From Ulva prolifera (taxonomy: Eukaryota > Chlorophyta > Ulvophyceae > Ulvales > Ulvaceae): 64,000 nucleotides of DNA. The notes beneath the pieces are model-generated. The model had not been told where the DNA came from, made no database searches, and worked only from the letters and a program-made list of their open reading frames with translations. The stretch is taken from contig CM041196.1 of the NCBI GenBank assembly GCA_023078555.1, forward strand, positions 1,922,001 to 1,986,000, read 5' to 3'. How positions within the stretch are numbered: position 1 is the first letter of the stretch; each line of letters opens with the position of its first letter. Of the stretch, positions 12,801 through 23,611 are shown one piece after another. Both the position numbers and the translations under genes were made by a program.

Positions 12801-13020
12801 AACACACACAAACAAAAAAAAAACATCTGTGCCAAGGCCTCCGGCTGCTTGGGAACATGGGGCGCCGTGTGGCACACAGCCTGCCCACAATTTTGCCGAA
12901 ACCTCCCACAGACCTCTCCAGGGCCGCTCGAGCTTGAGGTCCCAGCGCACAGGAGTACGCCCGTGACGTCTGAACCAAAGCGCATGTACATGCATCATCA
13001 CCGTGGAAGCACCGCCCGCC
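9813..13020. other. Intergenic region; possible unrecognised GC-rich exons at 9.98-10.65 kb
   Basis: On the minus strand 9980-10650 is GC-rich and contains a protein-like stretch (YIKLQLIMPANDALLRAA, about 10070-10170) followed by open Pro/Ala/Arg-rich frames. It may hold exons of an unknown gene, but I could not build a consistent model. From 10.7 to 12.4 kb nothing stands out. A small insertion with a long target-site duplication is at 12463-12520. Bases 12790-12830 are A-rich. Confidence 0.5.
12463..12520. repeat. 24-bp insertion flanked by a perfect 17-bp direct repeat
   Basis: TTGCCTGGTTGAAGAGT occurs at 12463-12479 and 12504-12520. Between them lies a 24-bp insert starting AAAGTACAGTAAATCTG. 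Part of the insert matches the motif near 7776-7800. The arrangement looks like a target-site duplication around a very short retroelement tail. Confidence 0.75.
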
Positions 13021-16000
13021 TCAGCACCAGATGCTCGCAGCGAGCACAGCCGCGCCTGTGACTGCGAGGTGGGTGTGCCACGCGGACGACCACGCATGCA
13101 ACAACGTGGCCGCCCCACTGACCAGGATGTCTGCGGCCTCCGGGTCCGTCGAGTTGCCAGGGTCGGCGGCCACCTGAGTACTAGTAGTAGGAGCGTCTGT
13201 GTCGCGGTCGACTGCAGTTCCGGGAGTGGGGGCCCCCGGCGTGCCTTCTGCTTGCGGCGGTGAGGCCCCTCCGCTGGGCAGTGTGCCGTTCGCCGTGCTG
13301 TTGCGGCCGGCGATTGGCGCTCCTGCACCCTGCCGCATCCAAATCCAGTCTCACCACAATCGCTCTCATCACACTTGTGCGCATGGGAGCTCCTAGTTCC
13401 TAGGAACACGTCCATGCTGCTGCCACCGTACTGAGCAGCAGTTCAAGATGACCCATCAGACATGGTCGTAGAATGCTTTCCATACAATTGATTGTGCGTG
13501 CAGCGCTGTCCAGTGAAAGAGTCTATGAAACGTGTACACCCGATCCTCGGCTTCCAGTTCGCGCCATGTGCGTACTAATAGCAGCGCCCTGATCAATCAC
13601 AGCTTGGCAGGTTCATGCCCACATGCATGCCCATGGGCAGGTTCACCACACTCTGTAGTATGTGGTAGTATGCGCTTCCGCTTGTGTGCTCCCAATCATG
13701 CATGAGGCATGCAAGGGCCAGGGTCGGGTCGCCGGGCCCGATCATATGTAACAAATTCCAAACATTCAGCTCTACTTTGCGGGTCGCAGCCCTGGAAATG
13801 CAACAAAGCGCGCTAACACTGGCAAGCGCATGCATCCGCACAGCTCACACGTGAAGGCAGCAACAGAGAGGCCGCACCCCCGTCACCACCTGCGCTCTCC
13901 GCCCGGCCGGGCCCGACTCGGCACGTCGCCCACCGCTGGTACGAGCTCATGCGGTCCGGCATGGACGCGCCGACGCAGTCGCCGAGGCACTCCTCGGCGT
14001 ACGCGGCGCAGTCGCCGCCGGCAAAGAGGCCGTACACGCAGAGATAGGCCTCCGCGGCCAGGCACGCCTCGTCGCACTCCTCCGCGGAGGGGAAGGTGCC
14101 GACGTGGCGCCAGGAGCAGCCGGCGTGCGCCCAGCGCAGGTCGCTGACCTCCGCCGTGGAGGGGCCGCAGCCTGCATGTATGCATGCGTGTGCTCAGGCG
14201 GCGTATCAGCTGGCTGTGCAGTGGCTGGTCGATGCTGTTCATGCGTGGTGGGCAGATTAGGTAGGTGAAGATTAGGTACGCCGTTGCGGAAGCTGACGTT
14301 GATGCTTCGTGCGCTGTTTGCGGCTGTGGCACTGTGGCTCATCAATTTACAAGAGCTCTGGCCATTGTATGGCAGAATGCCATCTAGCCAACAACACATT
14401 GCCAACAAAATATCAGTGTGGGGTACACTAGCGTCACACGGTGTTGGAGCTCAGGAGCAGGGTGCGCGGCCGGGTTCTGGCAGATCTCGTGTGAGTCGGG
14501 AACGAGCCGTTCAACTGCATCAACATCGATGCAGTCAGCTGAACAACATTTGGTTGCACAGGCCTTTGCCCGTCCGCTTCGATTCCACGGTTTCCTCTGC
14601 TTCGCTGCCACAAATGTGGGTGCCAGGCTACCCGATGACGGGACTCAATCCTCCAAGGCGCCGCAGCAAACTCTCACGCTGGTGACGCGACAGTGTGAGG
14701 ACCCAGCTCTTGTGGCAGTTCAGTGATACGCCCGCTCTACCACTGGACCCTTTCACGCCGCGAGGTGCAGATGTCCAGTGGCGGAGCGGTCTTATCTCTG
14801 GACTGCCACAGACAGTAAGCATCCGATGCATGTGCAGTCCAGCTCGCTGACAAATCCCATGAACCAACACACTGCTCCACACCATGCGAGAGCCTTCAGA
14901 GCACGCTGCACCGGGCACACGCGGCCATGCACACCCGCAGACAGAGCATGTGAAGCTACTTTCGTAGGATTCGCCTGGGCGCGCACGTTTGAGGGAGTGC
15001 AGGCGAAGCACGCGCAGCTACTGATGTACTAGGTCAGCTAGTGATGTACTAGCCTCCTGGGCGCGCACGTTTGAGCGGCACAGCCAGAACGTCCTCCTTC
15101 CCCGGGCACACCCGCGGCTTCACAGGGTCCCCCCGCCGGTAGCACGCCCGCCACACGAGGTTGTCCGTCTGAGTCCCGTTTGCGTTGGGCAGCAGCTGGC
15201 AGTCGCCGGGGCAGGCCTCGAAGTGGGCGAGGCAGGAGCGCCGCGTCGGCGCGAGCAGCCCCCACTGGCAGTGCGTCGCCCCTGCGGCCACACACATCGC
15301 CTCGCATGCGGCGGGCATGGAGGCCTCCTCCCCGAACCACGAGCAGCCGGCGGAGACGGCCCAGTTGCCGATCACCGCTGATGAGGGGCCACAGTCTGCA
15401 GGAGCGTGCATGCATGTTGGCATCCGGAGGGGCGCCCACGCGCACGTGGGGCGGTTGTACCAAAACACTTGTGCCCGACGAGACGCTTTCTTTCGTCTGA
15501 TATGATCAGTGAGCGGCATGCCTGAGACACAGTGTAGCGCCTCAATAGAAGCGGGCGGCGTTGGTGGTGCGGTCCCGAGGGGCCTTCAAGATGTCCTAGC
15601 ACTTACGTACAGTCTGAGATCAGATCTAGAGCAGCGGTTGCGGTGGCTTCCAGTGGCCCACACACCTTCAGGCAGATCTGCTGCGGCTGCGTCGGCATCT
15701 GGGCAGCGTGTGGGCGGCGTGCCGGCTGCGGCGGCGTCTGCCTGTGAGGCGTTGGTCCTTGCAGTGATGGGGGTCTTCACCGAAACACTCTGCGGAATCG
15801 GAAACGCATCTGCTGGGGCAGGGGCCGCAGTTCCGTCCACAGCTGATCCATTCACAGCTGTGATGTTTCCACCTGCAGCTGTACCTAACAATGATCTGGG
15901 AGCTTGACTTATTCAATTGCCCAACGGCTTTCGCCGCAGCCCACGGGTGTCACTGAGGCAGCAGTGGACAATTGCAGGTTTTCACACGTTTTCACACATC

Positions 16001-19000
16001 GCCGCTGGAAGCGCTGAAGCGCGTTTTGAGTAAGAGTTTTGTTGCGTCAGAATGCTGTACAGCTTGAACGGCCGGAGTTGCATGCAGCCTGGCAGGGTCG
16101 TCAGCCCTTGCAGTGATCACCAGCGATCACGTGCACCCACCTCTACTAGTAGATCTATAGCTATGAGCACACGAACATACGGCCGAGCACGGCCAATACA
16201 TGCCAGGGCTCCTTCAAAGTTTGCACTGGCGCCGACAATGCAGTCACCTGCCACATCCATAGCACCCCAGCACGCACAGCACGCAGCGCACCTTGCGGCA
16301 CCTGGTAGCACGTCGCCCAGCGCTGGAAGACCGTGTCCTCACTCAGCCGCAGGGAGCAGTCCCCGGGGCAGTCCTCGAAGTACGCGAAGCAGTTGCCGAG
16401 GGCGTACTCGCCGAACACGCAGAGGCGGGCCTGCGCCGCGACGCATGCCGCCTCGCACTCCTCGGTCGTCTCCAAGGTGCCCAGCTCCGCCCACCTGCAG
16501 CCTGTGATCGCCCAGCTGAAGTCCCCCGGGGCGGCGGTGGCTGGGCCACACTCTGCACAGCGCGTGCCATGTCGGAACAGCTACGGCGCATATTCATGCA
16601 TGCACCTCGAGGGATATCCCAGGCAGAAGTACGCGCATCCTACTTACCGTTGTGTGACATACGCTCCTGCTAGATTGTGTCGAATTGCACTACGACAAAA
16701 AACTATTGGGTGCGGGCGCCCCCAAATACGATGACCGCCCCCCCCCGGCGGAGAACGGCTGTTGATGGCCGCCTAACCTGCAGCTAGATAACAAATCAGG
16801 GAGGTCTCCAGCAGCTGAGAGCCACCGACGGCTCTCAGCTGTACGCAACAGTGCATACGATCACGATTGCAACAGAGCGCACGATCACACGCCGTTCCCC
16901 TCTCGCCACCGGCTGGGAAGTCACTCGCACTCCACGCTGCAGCCCAGGTTGTGCAAGCACAGCCCTACTGCCCACTGGTCATTTATGTGCAATCCGGGCA
17001 ACCACATGCAGCACGTGTGTGGCACAGATGTAACGGGGTACAAGGGTGGGAGACAGTCATGACTGCAGCAAGCAGCGCAGGCAACTGTTCCGCCTGATAA
17101 ACCAGACCACATCCAACTCTGCACATCGCTACAGCCAGGCACAAGCCCAGGTAGAACCCAAGTGCTCTCAACACTCCCGCGCGTGCATACCATAGGAAAG
17201 ATTGAGAGCAGTCGTCGGATACACATGCACCGGACACAGAGACCAGATTTTGGGATTTTGTAACACTGGTGCATGTGAGCGCAAGCAGCGCACCTTGCAC
17301 CCCTCCCCCCACACTGGTGCATGCATGTGAGCGCAGGCAGCGCACCTTGCACCCCTCCCCCCACACTGGTTCATGCATGTGAGCGCAAGCAGCGCACCTT
17401 GCACCCCTCCCCCCCCCGGCTCCTCCGCAGCGCACACCCGCGGCGTCACCGGGTCCCCCGCCTCTCGGCACGTCTGCCAGGAGATCATCGCCCGGTTATC
17501 TGCAAGAACGCAGTCGCCCGGGCAGGTCGCTGTGAAGGCGAAACAGGAGGAGCCGTTGAACCAGCCGAAGGAGCAGTGCGTGGCGCCGGCGGCGGTGCAG
17601 ATCGCATCGCACTCCGCCGCCGTCTCCACGATGCCGCTGGGCGTGTACGTGCAGCTCACTGTGAAGCTGTTCTCGCCCCTCTGCGCCGTGTCTGGCCCGC
17701 ACACTGCGCACACACAGGCGCCGCTGTCCTGGGCTGAGCTGGGCCAGTGCGCGTGGCACTGGTGTTCGTACATATATGTATCAGTACAACATGGTCAGTG
17801 GACGCACATACATAGAAGAGAACGTACGAGAAACAAGGACACCTCCAGGGATGCATGCACTGTCGCGTCCAGACATGACTCGTCGGGTTGGATCCAATCA
17901 GCAAATGCCGGCTTGGCAGATGAAATGTACTGTATAGTGTACGCACGCGTGCCTCCACGACACAGACCCGCGCCGGAACTCTGGCCTTGCAGTACGCAAG
18001 CGAATGGCCTCCGCACCACTGGCATCCTCCGCTGGAGCATTGGCAAAGCGTGGACAAGGCAGCGAGGTCGGCTCCACGACCCCTCCAGGCGACGCCGCGG
18101 GCGCGGGGCCCCCCGTCGCGTTTCCGGCGCCGCCATGTACCCCCCGATCAGCGGCCGGGCCCGGTGCCCCGGGCGCGTCCACCCCCACCTCCGCCGGCCC
18201 CAGAGCGCCATCAGCGCGCCCATCGGTGGGGCCAACGGCGACAGGCCCGGCGGCTTCCGGGCGCAGGCAGGAGCGCCAGCGCGTGTACGGGCTGTCGGGA
18301 TCCAGGGAGTTCTGGCAGTCCCCGAGGCACTGTTCGGTGTAGCCGAAGCACACCGAGGCGCCGGCGATATCGCCGAGCAGGCACAGTCGGGCTCCCTCTG
18401 AGATACAGATGGCCTCACACGCCGCCTCGTTCGCGGCGGGGGCCAGCTGGCGCCAGGAGCAGCCTTGGTGCGTCCAGTTGAAGTCGCCCGCCACAGCGAC
18501 GTCCGGGCCGCAGTCTGCATGCATGGGAGGCGCTTGGCTCCCATATGAGCTGTTCAAGCGGCGGCGCGGCGGCCTACCAGACTGCTCTACACCTCATGCA
18601 TGAGAACGTGCAGTTGGGCTGCGGCAGCAGCAGAAGTGCCAGTCGCCGTTCATCGAGTGGGCGTTGTCCTGTGCATGAGGTGCCATGGGGCAACAGGCCA
18701 GCACTGCACCCGGACACAGAGCTTCATCTAGACAAGACGACACAGCGTTTAAACGCGAGGGATGCATTTATACATGCTGTTGCACAAATCACGCTGCGGA
18801 CAGGTGACTCGTGGGCTGCGCGCTCGCGTGTGCAAAGTGGCTCGCGTGGCGGGTTGCGGAGGCTACAGCACCACAGTGGATAGGCCTAGGGGGCCGACGC
18901 GCCCGACCAACAATATTAATCTGAAGATTGGGGATGCATATGGCTGCATACCGCAGCTCATGCATGTCGCTAGGCAGGGCGGCAGGGCAGCAGGGCAGCA

Positions 19001-19233
19001 CCTGATGCGTTGACCGGTGGCGTGTCGTCTGATGCACAGTGCCGGCCTCCGTGGCCGTGGGTGAAAGCTCCGGTGCCGTGGGCACCACGGTGGGCTGCAC
19101 CTCCAACACTCAGCAGCAGTCCAACAAGAAGCGCCTTGGATACGAGCCTCACGCGCACCACATGCGCGCGGCACGCATGTACCACATGCGTGCTGCGCTC
19201 GTCCAAACGGAGCTGTTTCAACAGCCAGATCAT
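13021..19233 (-). CDS. Secreted, probably surface-anchored protein with five nine-cysteine (PAN/Apple-like) modules
   Basis: Exons: 19233-19002, 18514-18017, 17703-17398, 16552-16292, 15872-15666, 15395-15069, 14171-13890, 13322-13021; about 804 residues. Exon 1 has a basic stretch and a hydrophobic core (KALLVGLLLSVGG), so a signal peptide or anchor. Five exons each encode one module that starts CGP. Shared features are a GC-x-W, a CxxxC pair, an inner Cys pair, CxGDC and a final W-x-x-C, giving nine Cys per module. Exon 15872-15666 is a Cys-poor Ala/Pro/Thr linker with NIT and NGS sites. The last exon is Pro/Thr-rich and ends in a hydrophobic tail (LAVTGAAVLAASIWC) that could be a GPI signal or membrane anchor. 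Every intron is phase 1, so the modules can be shuffled without breaking frame. The CxxxC and spacing recall PAN/Apple folds, which bind sugars or proteins; that is inference. Four introns exceed 400 nt and hold hairpins and tandem repeats listed separately. Confidence 0.75.
13726..13809. repeat. Dispersed repeat, copy 1 (about 85 bp)
   Basis: This stretch, in the last intron of the cysteine-module gene, aligns base for base over most of its length with 19916-20000 (shared blocks include GGGTCGCCGGG and GGAAATGC). No coding role is apparent. It is probably a fragment of a repeated element. Confidence 0.7.
14709..14811. repeat. Imperfect inverted repeat with tRNA A-box-like arms
   Basis: The left arm 14709-14747 and right arm 14774-14811 are imperfect reverse complements around a 26-base spacer. 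Each arm, read from the centre outwards, begins TCCAGTGG and contains an A-box-like AGAGCGG or GGAGCGG, ending near CTGCCACA. No matching B box was found, so this is not called a tRNA. A diverged single arm occurs at 44324-44365. It lies in an intron of the cysteine-module gene. Confidence 0.6.
16812..16841. repeat. Perfect hairpin, 12-bp arms and 6-base loop
   Basis: CAGCTGAGAGCC and its reverse complement flank ACCGAC. It lies in the 845-nt intron between the second and third cysteine modules. Confidence 0.9.
17263..17414. repeat. Three tandem copies of a 48-52 bp unit that contains a splice donor
   Basis: Units 17263-17310, 17311-17362 and 17363-17414 begin ACACTGGT and end in a C-run. 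On the minus strand each contains TGCAAG followed by gtgcgctgc, which is the donor of the exon ending at 17398. The gene therefore has three nearly identical donor sites in a row. Units of 52 bp are not a multiple of three, so use of the downstream donors would change the frame. Confidence 0.9.
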
Positions 19234-19915
19234 GGCCCGGGTGTACGTCCAGAAGGTGAGCCAGGCGCTGCTTGCTGCTCACCCGAGCAAACCTCTGCAC
19301 ATGATACCGCCAACTTGCCTCCTAGGAGGAGCATGCTCTGCGAGGCAACAGTTGAGTGCGCTTTCGGCATGTGAATTCGACTCAGAAGCACAGCAAGCCA
19401 CTTCGAGGCAGTGTAGGTCTTGCTGGAAGGGGTCGCAGTGAGGCGTGCCATCGACGTGCCTGGCTCCTCCTCCTGGCACTGCAGACATGCACTGCACAGG
19501 AATTCTTGTTGCAGCAGCGAAAGCAAGTCGTACGAAAGCCACGATTGGGACAGCGGGTACGATGAGCACACAGAGCAACTTTACAGTGTCGCTGACGAGA
19601 GGCATGCACATGGCGCAATCTAGTCTTCCTAAATACAAAAACCGAATTGTGTGGCTTGTCAGGCAAGCGGGTCAGCCACTCCCGCTACGTGGTGGGCCCA
19701 CCAACGGCGCGCAAGTGCAGCTGCGAATCAACCCGTTCAGGGACTACTTCGACTGCTGTCGATGTTTTTGGGGTATCGTAGTGCGCCATCTCGCGTTTGG
19801 GGACTCTGTCAGGCAGTGAATCAGTCTGCTGTCATGTCAAGGCGATGCTCAGCTGACAAGATGGATCCGCAGAGTACCTGTTCTCACTGCAGATGTCTAC
19901 GTGTGGACCGGTATT

Positions 19916-20000
19916 GGGTCGCCGGGACCGATCGTACATAAAAATTCCGAATATTCAGGTCTAATTTCTGGGTGGCGGCCCAGGAAATGCTGCAAAGCAA
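19916..20000. repeat. Dispersed repeat, copy 2 (about 85 bp)
   Basis: Aligns with 13726-13809 over most of its length in the same orientation. It lies in intergenic DNA, so the shared sequence is unlikely to be a conserved exon. Confidence 0.7.
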
Positions 20001-21365
20001 CCCATCACTGGTGTGGACTGCAAGTGCTGTGTTGCACTTCCTGCTCACATGGAGATGCAACATCTGCACCACCTTCAGACTCGAGCAATGCAGTGCACTG
20101 GCATCGCCAATGCCTCTGCATGCGTGAATCTGATGTTCAACGTCGTGGCGGCCGAGACCGCCGCTTCACTCAGCGGATCACCCGAACGTATGTGATGCAG
20201 GGCACGTGCATGCTTGCTCGCAGGCAATGCAGTGTCCTGTTGTGGCACATCGACCGTAAACTAAAGTGGACAAGGTCTCGAAAAGTCCTTGTTTGAAATT
20301 GCGTAAATTGAGCTTGGATAAGTTGAGCTTGGATAGACACTGCTTAGTTCTATCGGCATGGCTTCATCAAGGCATAGCCAGCCACTGCAGGCAACCCAGC
20401 TCGACCAGAGTTGGGCCTGTTTTGTCAATCAGTGCACAGATTCATCCTCGTTTCTTCCATTTTCACGACATAAAGTTAGATACCAGTGCGAGTCCGTTGG
20501 CATGCTTCACCATGGCTGCATCACAACAATGACACTTATCGTGTCGTTCCAGTCGGGGCGTGAGGAACGCAATGCATCCTGAGCAACGCAACAGTGTGGT
20601 GGCATGTCATCAGCGTGAGTTTTGGGCGTGCGACAGGGTCGATCTCGTGAAAGGGACGATAGCATAGCCTGGGTACAGTCTGGCAACGATCGCAACGACA
20701 AGGGCGTGCTGGCCAGGCACACAGCGATCAAAGATTGCGCAAGAGCACCTGATGTGTCCTACTGTGGCTTTCTAGCAGCAATGAGACAACGAGTCAAACA
20801 GAGTGGACGCGGCAGAAGATGAAGTATCCGCGCACATAAACAGTGAATTGTGCATGAACCTCGCAGCGATGCACCCGAACGATGAACTTCATGAACTCAC
20901 CTACAAAATCTTAATTGATTATGCACAAAACATTGTCGAGTGAAACAACGTCGAGCGCGATGCGCGGCGCCCACATCTCCAGCGCATATCTCGCAGGGCG
21001 AACAGAGTGACCTGGTCAAAGCTATCACCGACTCATCAGGATGCATGATTCTTGATAATAAGCATGCATTGCTACCAATGTTTCCCAGGTCAACGCTGAA
21101 GCACATGGCCTTTGAACAGGGAGATAAATGACGAGCTTCCGCGGTCGTGGGTCCAGAAAAATCAGAAAGCCCCCGCAAACATAAGCGGGCTGCTGGGACG
21201 TGTTGTACGCAATGTCGTTTACACAGGTACCAATGCAGCGTCAGCTATCCATCGGGAGTAAATGTGGCTTAGGGACCTCGGCCCTGGGAGAAGCAGGTGT
21301 CGGAAGACGAATTCGACCCGGATGCTGACATAGGTGGCAGTGGCCAGCTCAGCGATGTTCCAAAA

Positions 21366-21398
21366 GAGTGAACGGGAGAAAACAAACACTGAAACCGT
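21366..21398. repeat. Short dispersed repeat shared with 26134-26166
   Basis: GAGTGAACGGGAGAA followed by a similar ACAAACAC..AAACCG block occurs here and in intron 1 of the paralogue gene at 23612-26326, with only a few differences over about 33 bases. Confidence 0.65.
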
Positions 21399-22411
21399 GT
21401 TCAGCGTATCATGTGGAATGGGAAATCAAACAGATCGGTGTCAGAATGTTGATGCGCAGAGCCGAGAGCCCGAATGCAGCATCCACATGTAGGGGATCAG
21501 AGCAACGTCAATCCCACGGTTGTGTCGTGCATCATTAAGCTACATGTTTATTGACCGGCAGGCCAGTGGCGAACTTTACTCAATGCAGATTCGTCGCGCC
21601 AGGTGCATTTCAGTCTCAGAGCATCGCACTGCTCAGGGCAGTCGCCCGGTCGCATGTCGAACTGAAGGCACACGTCAACTGCACCGGTACGTCATGAGCA
21701 TGTGTTTGTTGTGGCATCCGGACCCTCTGATTCTTCACGTGTCACACGGCCTGCCGGCTGTGTTGCACCGACGCATCAGTAGCGCCCCAGATTGGAGCAT
21801 CGGGGCCGTTAGGGCTCGCCTACAAGCCACCAAACACGAGAAATTTCAGGCAGTATGTTCACAGTCTTCTGCGGATATGCCATCGGTCAAGCGAAAGCTA
21901 TTTCTGTCTCCCGGAATACCAGTGCGCAGAAGCCTGCGCACAGCAGACCTTGTGGGCGTCCCGAATGCCGCTATATTGCGGCTCTCACGCCCAGTGCTAC
22001 CTCATGGAATCCAGGCTATTCCTATTAGTGAGAGGGGTCAAGACGATGCTTTCTGCACAGTTGCCTTGCAGCATAAACACCCCAAAAGCTTGATCACAAA
22101 TCACTGATTTGAAATCAGGCGTGCAAGAATCAATGGACTTACATCTCACCGACATGCATATGTCAACAAATGGATAGAGCCATCACGCAGTACATCACTG
22201 GCGCCTGTCGTGCGTCGCTGACCGGTGGTAAGCTTTGCGACCTGAGTGTTTCTAACAAATTGAGCACTCGATCAGGGCAGTCCGTCACCCATGTATGAGG
22301 TAACACGGACTGTCAACTTCCAGTGAGAGGTACAGCTGCAGTGACATTCTTGCTACAGTTTGTTACAGATATGTTTGCCTACAGCTGGTGTACATCAGTC
22401 CAAAAATTTTA

Positions 22412-22625
22412 AGGACATGCTCGCCTTCGAAAGGTGCATCAGTCTTGTAAAGACATGCTATCCTGAAAAAAAAAAATCCCTAATCTTACACAGGCATGAC
22501 AGCCTGCGAAACCGGTGTAGACATGCTCACCTATGACTGGTATTCATCAGTCCCATGAAGACATGCTGTCCTAAAAGCCGATATCGTCAAACTCACACAG
22601 GCCAGACAGCCTGCAGAATTGGTGC
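22412..22625. repeat. Two imperfect tandem repeats of about 107 bp
   Basis: Units begin near 22412 and 22519. Shared blocks in the same order are GACATGCTC, CATCAGTC, AGACATGCT.TCCT, CACACAGGC and GACAGCCTGC. A weaker partial copy may precede them. The pair lies just 3' of the 27-residue repeat gene (minus strand) and may be in its 3' untranslated region. Confidence 0.7.
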
Positions 22626-22733
22626 CTGAACGGGAGCCATGCAGGCCAATCAGTACACACACAGAGCAGGTTCTCCTCCCCGCCATGCCGATGTACATTG
22701 CCCTGCACGACCCGTGCGGTACCAGTGAGCCCC

Positions 22734-23503
22734 TTACCGCAGGAAGAGGCGGGCACAGGCACGGCCGACCTGGCCAAGGAGGCCCTGCAGCGTGGAGCCC
22801 ATTGCAGCAAGACGATGCTGCCATGCCATCACAACAGGCACGCCCGGGCCAGACCAGTCCACTGCGTCAGCAGCGTCTTCACCCAGGCCCCTCACAGCCA
22901 CCTTCTGCTCCCAGAGCCAGCAGGAGGGCACTTCAGTGGCAGACCAGTCGACAGCGATGGATGGTGCTTGGAAGATTGCACGCTTGCGCGGCCACCGGCT
23001 GGGGTCGGGACAGCCGATTGTGCCCCAGTCGACAGCGATGGATGGTGCTTGGAAGACTGCACGCTTGCGCGGCCACCGACTGGGGTCGGGACGGCCGATT
23101 GTGCCCCAGTCGACGGCAATGGATGGCGCCTGGAAGATTGCACGCTTGCGGGGCCACAGGGCGGGGTTGGGACGGCTGACTGCGCTCCAGTCGACAGCAA
23201 TGGATGGTGCCTGAAAGATTGCACGCTTGCGGGGCCACAGGGCGGGGTTGGGACGGCCGGAGGCGCCCCAATCCACAGGCTTGCCCTCACCACCCCGAGC
23301 ACGGCGGGCCTGCTTGAATGCCCACAGCTTCCAGCTCAGGCGGCCTTTGGCCCCCCAGTCGACTGAGATGGACGGGCTGCGGTACACAGATTTCTTCTTC
23401 TTCTTTTGAAGCCACAGCATATGCCTGAATTGTCCTGTGAAGGGCCGTGTGCTTGCGGGCTGAGCAGCCTGCTTGACATCACTGAGCAGAGCAGCGTCCA
23501 CAA
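22734..23503 (-). CDS. Protein made of 27-residue tandem repeats (VDWG..GRP.P..WP.KRA), unknown family
   Basis: The frame is open for about 255 codons, from an acceptor-like ctgcag at 23504-23509 (or the ATG of MDAALLSDVKQAA) to a TAA at 22734. After a lysine run (QKKKKK) come about seven repeats. The core is VDWGxxGRPxPxxWPRKRA followed by [IV]FQAPSIA. Four central units are almost identical at DNA level, each exactly 81 bp; the outer ones are diverged. Trp, Arg/Lys and Pro dominate, so the protein is very basic. A good donor (gtaagg) at 22737 suggests the exon may instead splice onward. It starts only 108 bases after the stop of the upstream minus-strand gene and could be one of its exons, but no phase-consistent junction was found. 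I do not recognise the repeat; nucleic-acid binding would suit the charge but is a guess. Confidence 0.5.
22944..23354. repeat. 81-bp tandem repeat array
   Basis: Unit starts (CCAGTCGAC or close variant) fall at 22944, 23025, 23106, 23187 and 23268, a constant 81 bp. The last unit to 23354 is 87 bp and diverged. The period is a multiple of three and matches the 27-residue protein repeat on the minus strand. Confidence 0.95.
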
Positions 23504-23611
23504 CTGCAGAAGGTACTGATTTGGGTCAACAGACGTGCACGGAACCTTTGCAGACACGCCATATTTTGAGCACAGAGAGCACTACATGATTTGAGTTTGT
23601 GCAGCAGGCAT

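Larger units (their letters stand above)
19234..22733. other. Intergenic region, 3.5 kb, with dispersed repeat copies
   Basis: No gene is recognised. The longest open frame (about 195 codons, ending near 22107, plus strand) has no family resemblance or typical splice signals and is not called. The region holds the second copy of the 85-bp repeat (19916-20000), a short repeat at 21366-21398 shared with 26134-26166, and a tandem pair at 22412-22625. Confidence 0.55.

Noticed and set aside
12555-13415. Minus-strand open frame of about 286 codons
   Set aside because: It overlaps the last exon of the cysteine-module gene in another frame and continues into A-rich non-coding sequence. No motif, composition shifts along its length.
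14709-14811. tRNA gene
   Set aside because: The arms look like a tRNA D-arm with A box, but no T-loop GGTTCGA-type B box follows at the right distance and no cloverleaf could be drawn.
17373-18401. Plus-strand open frame of about 340 codons, the longest in the window
   Set aside because: It runs opposite the first two cysteine modules. GC-rich coding DNA leaves the antisense frame open, and the translation is Arg/Ala/Pro-rich with no motif, while the minus-strand frame has nine-cysteine modules and phase-consistent splice sites.
21520-22107. Plus-strand open frame of about 195 codons
   Set aside because: It lacks an early ATG in good context, has no motif or neighbouring splice sites, and the region is of even composition where such lengths can arise by chance.
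22944-23354. CRISPR array
   Set aside because: The 81-bp units are contiguous without unique spacers, and the frame is open throughout, so it is a coding tandem repeat.
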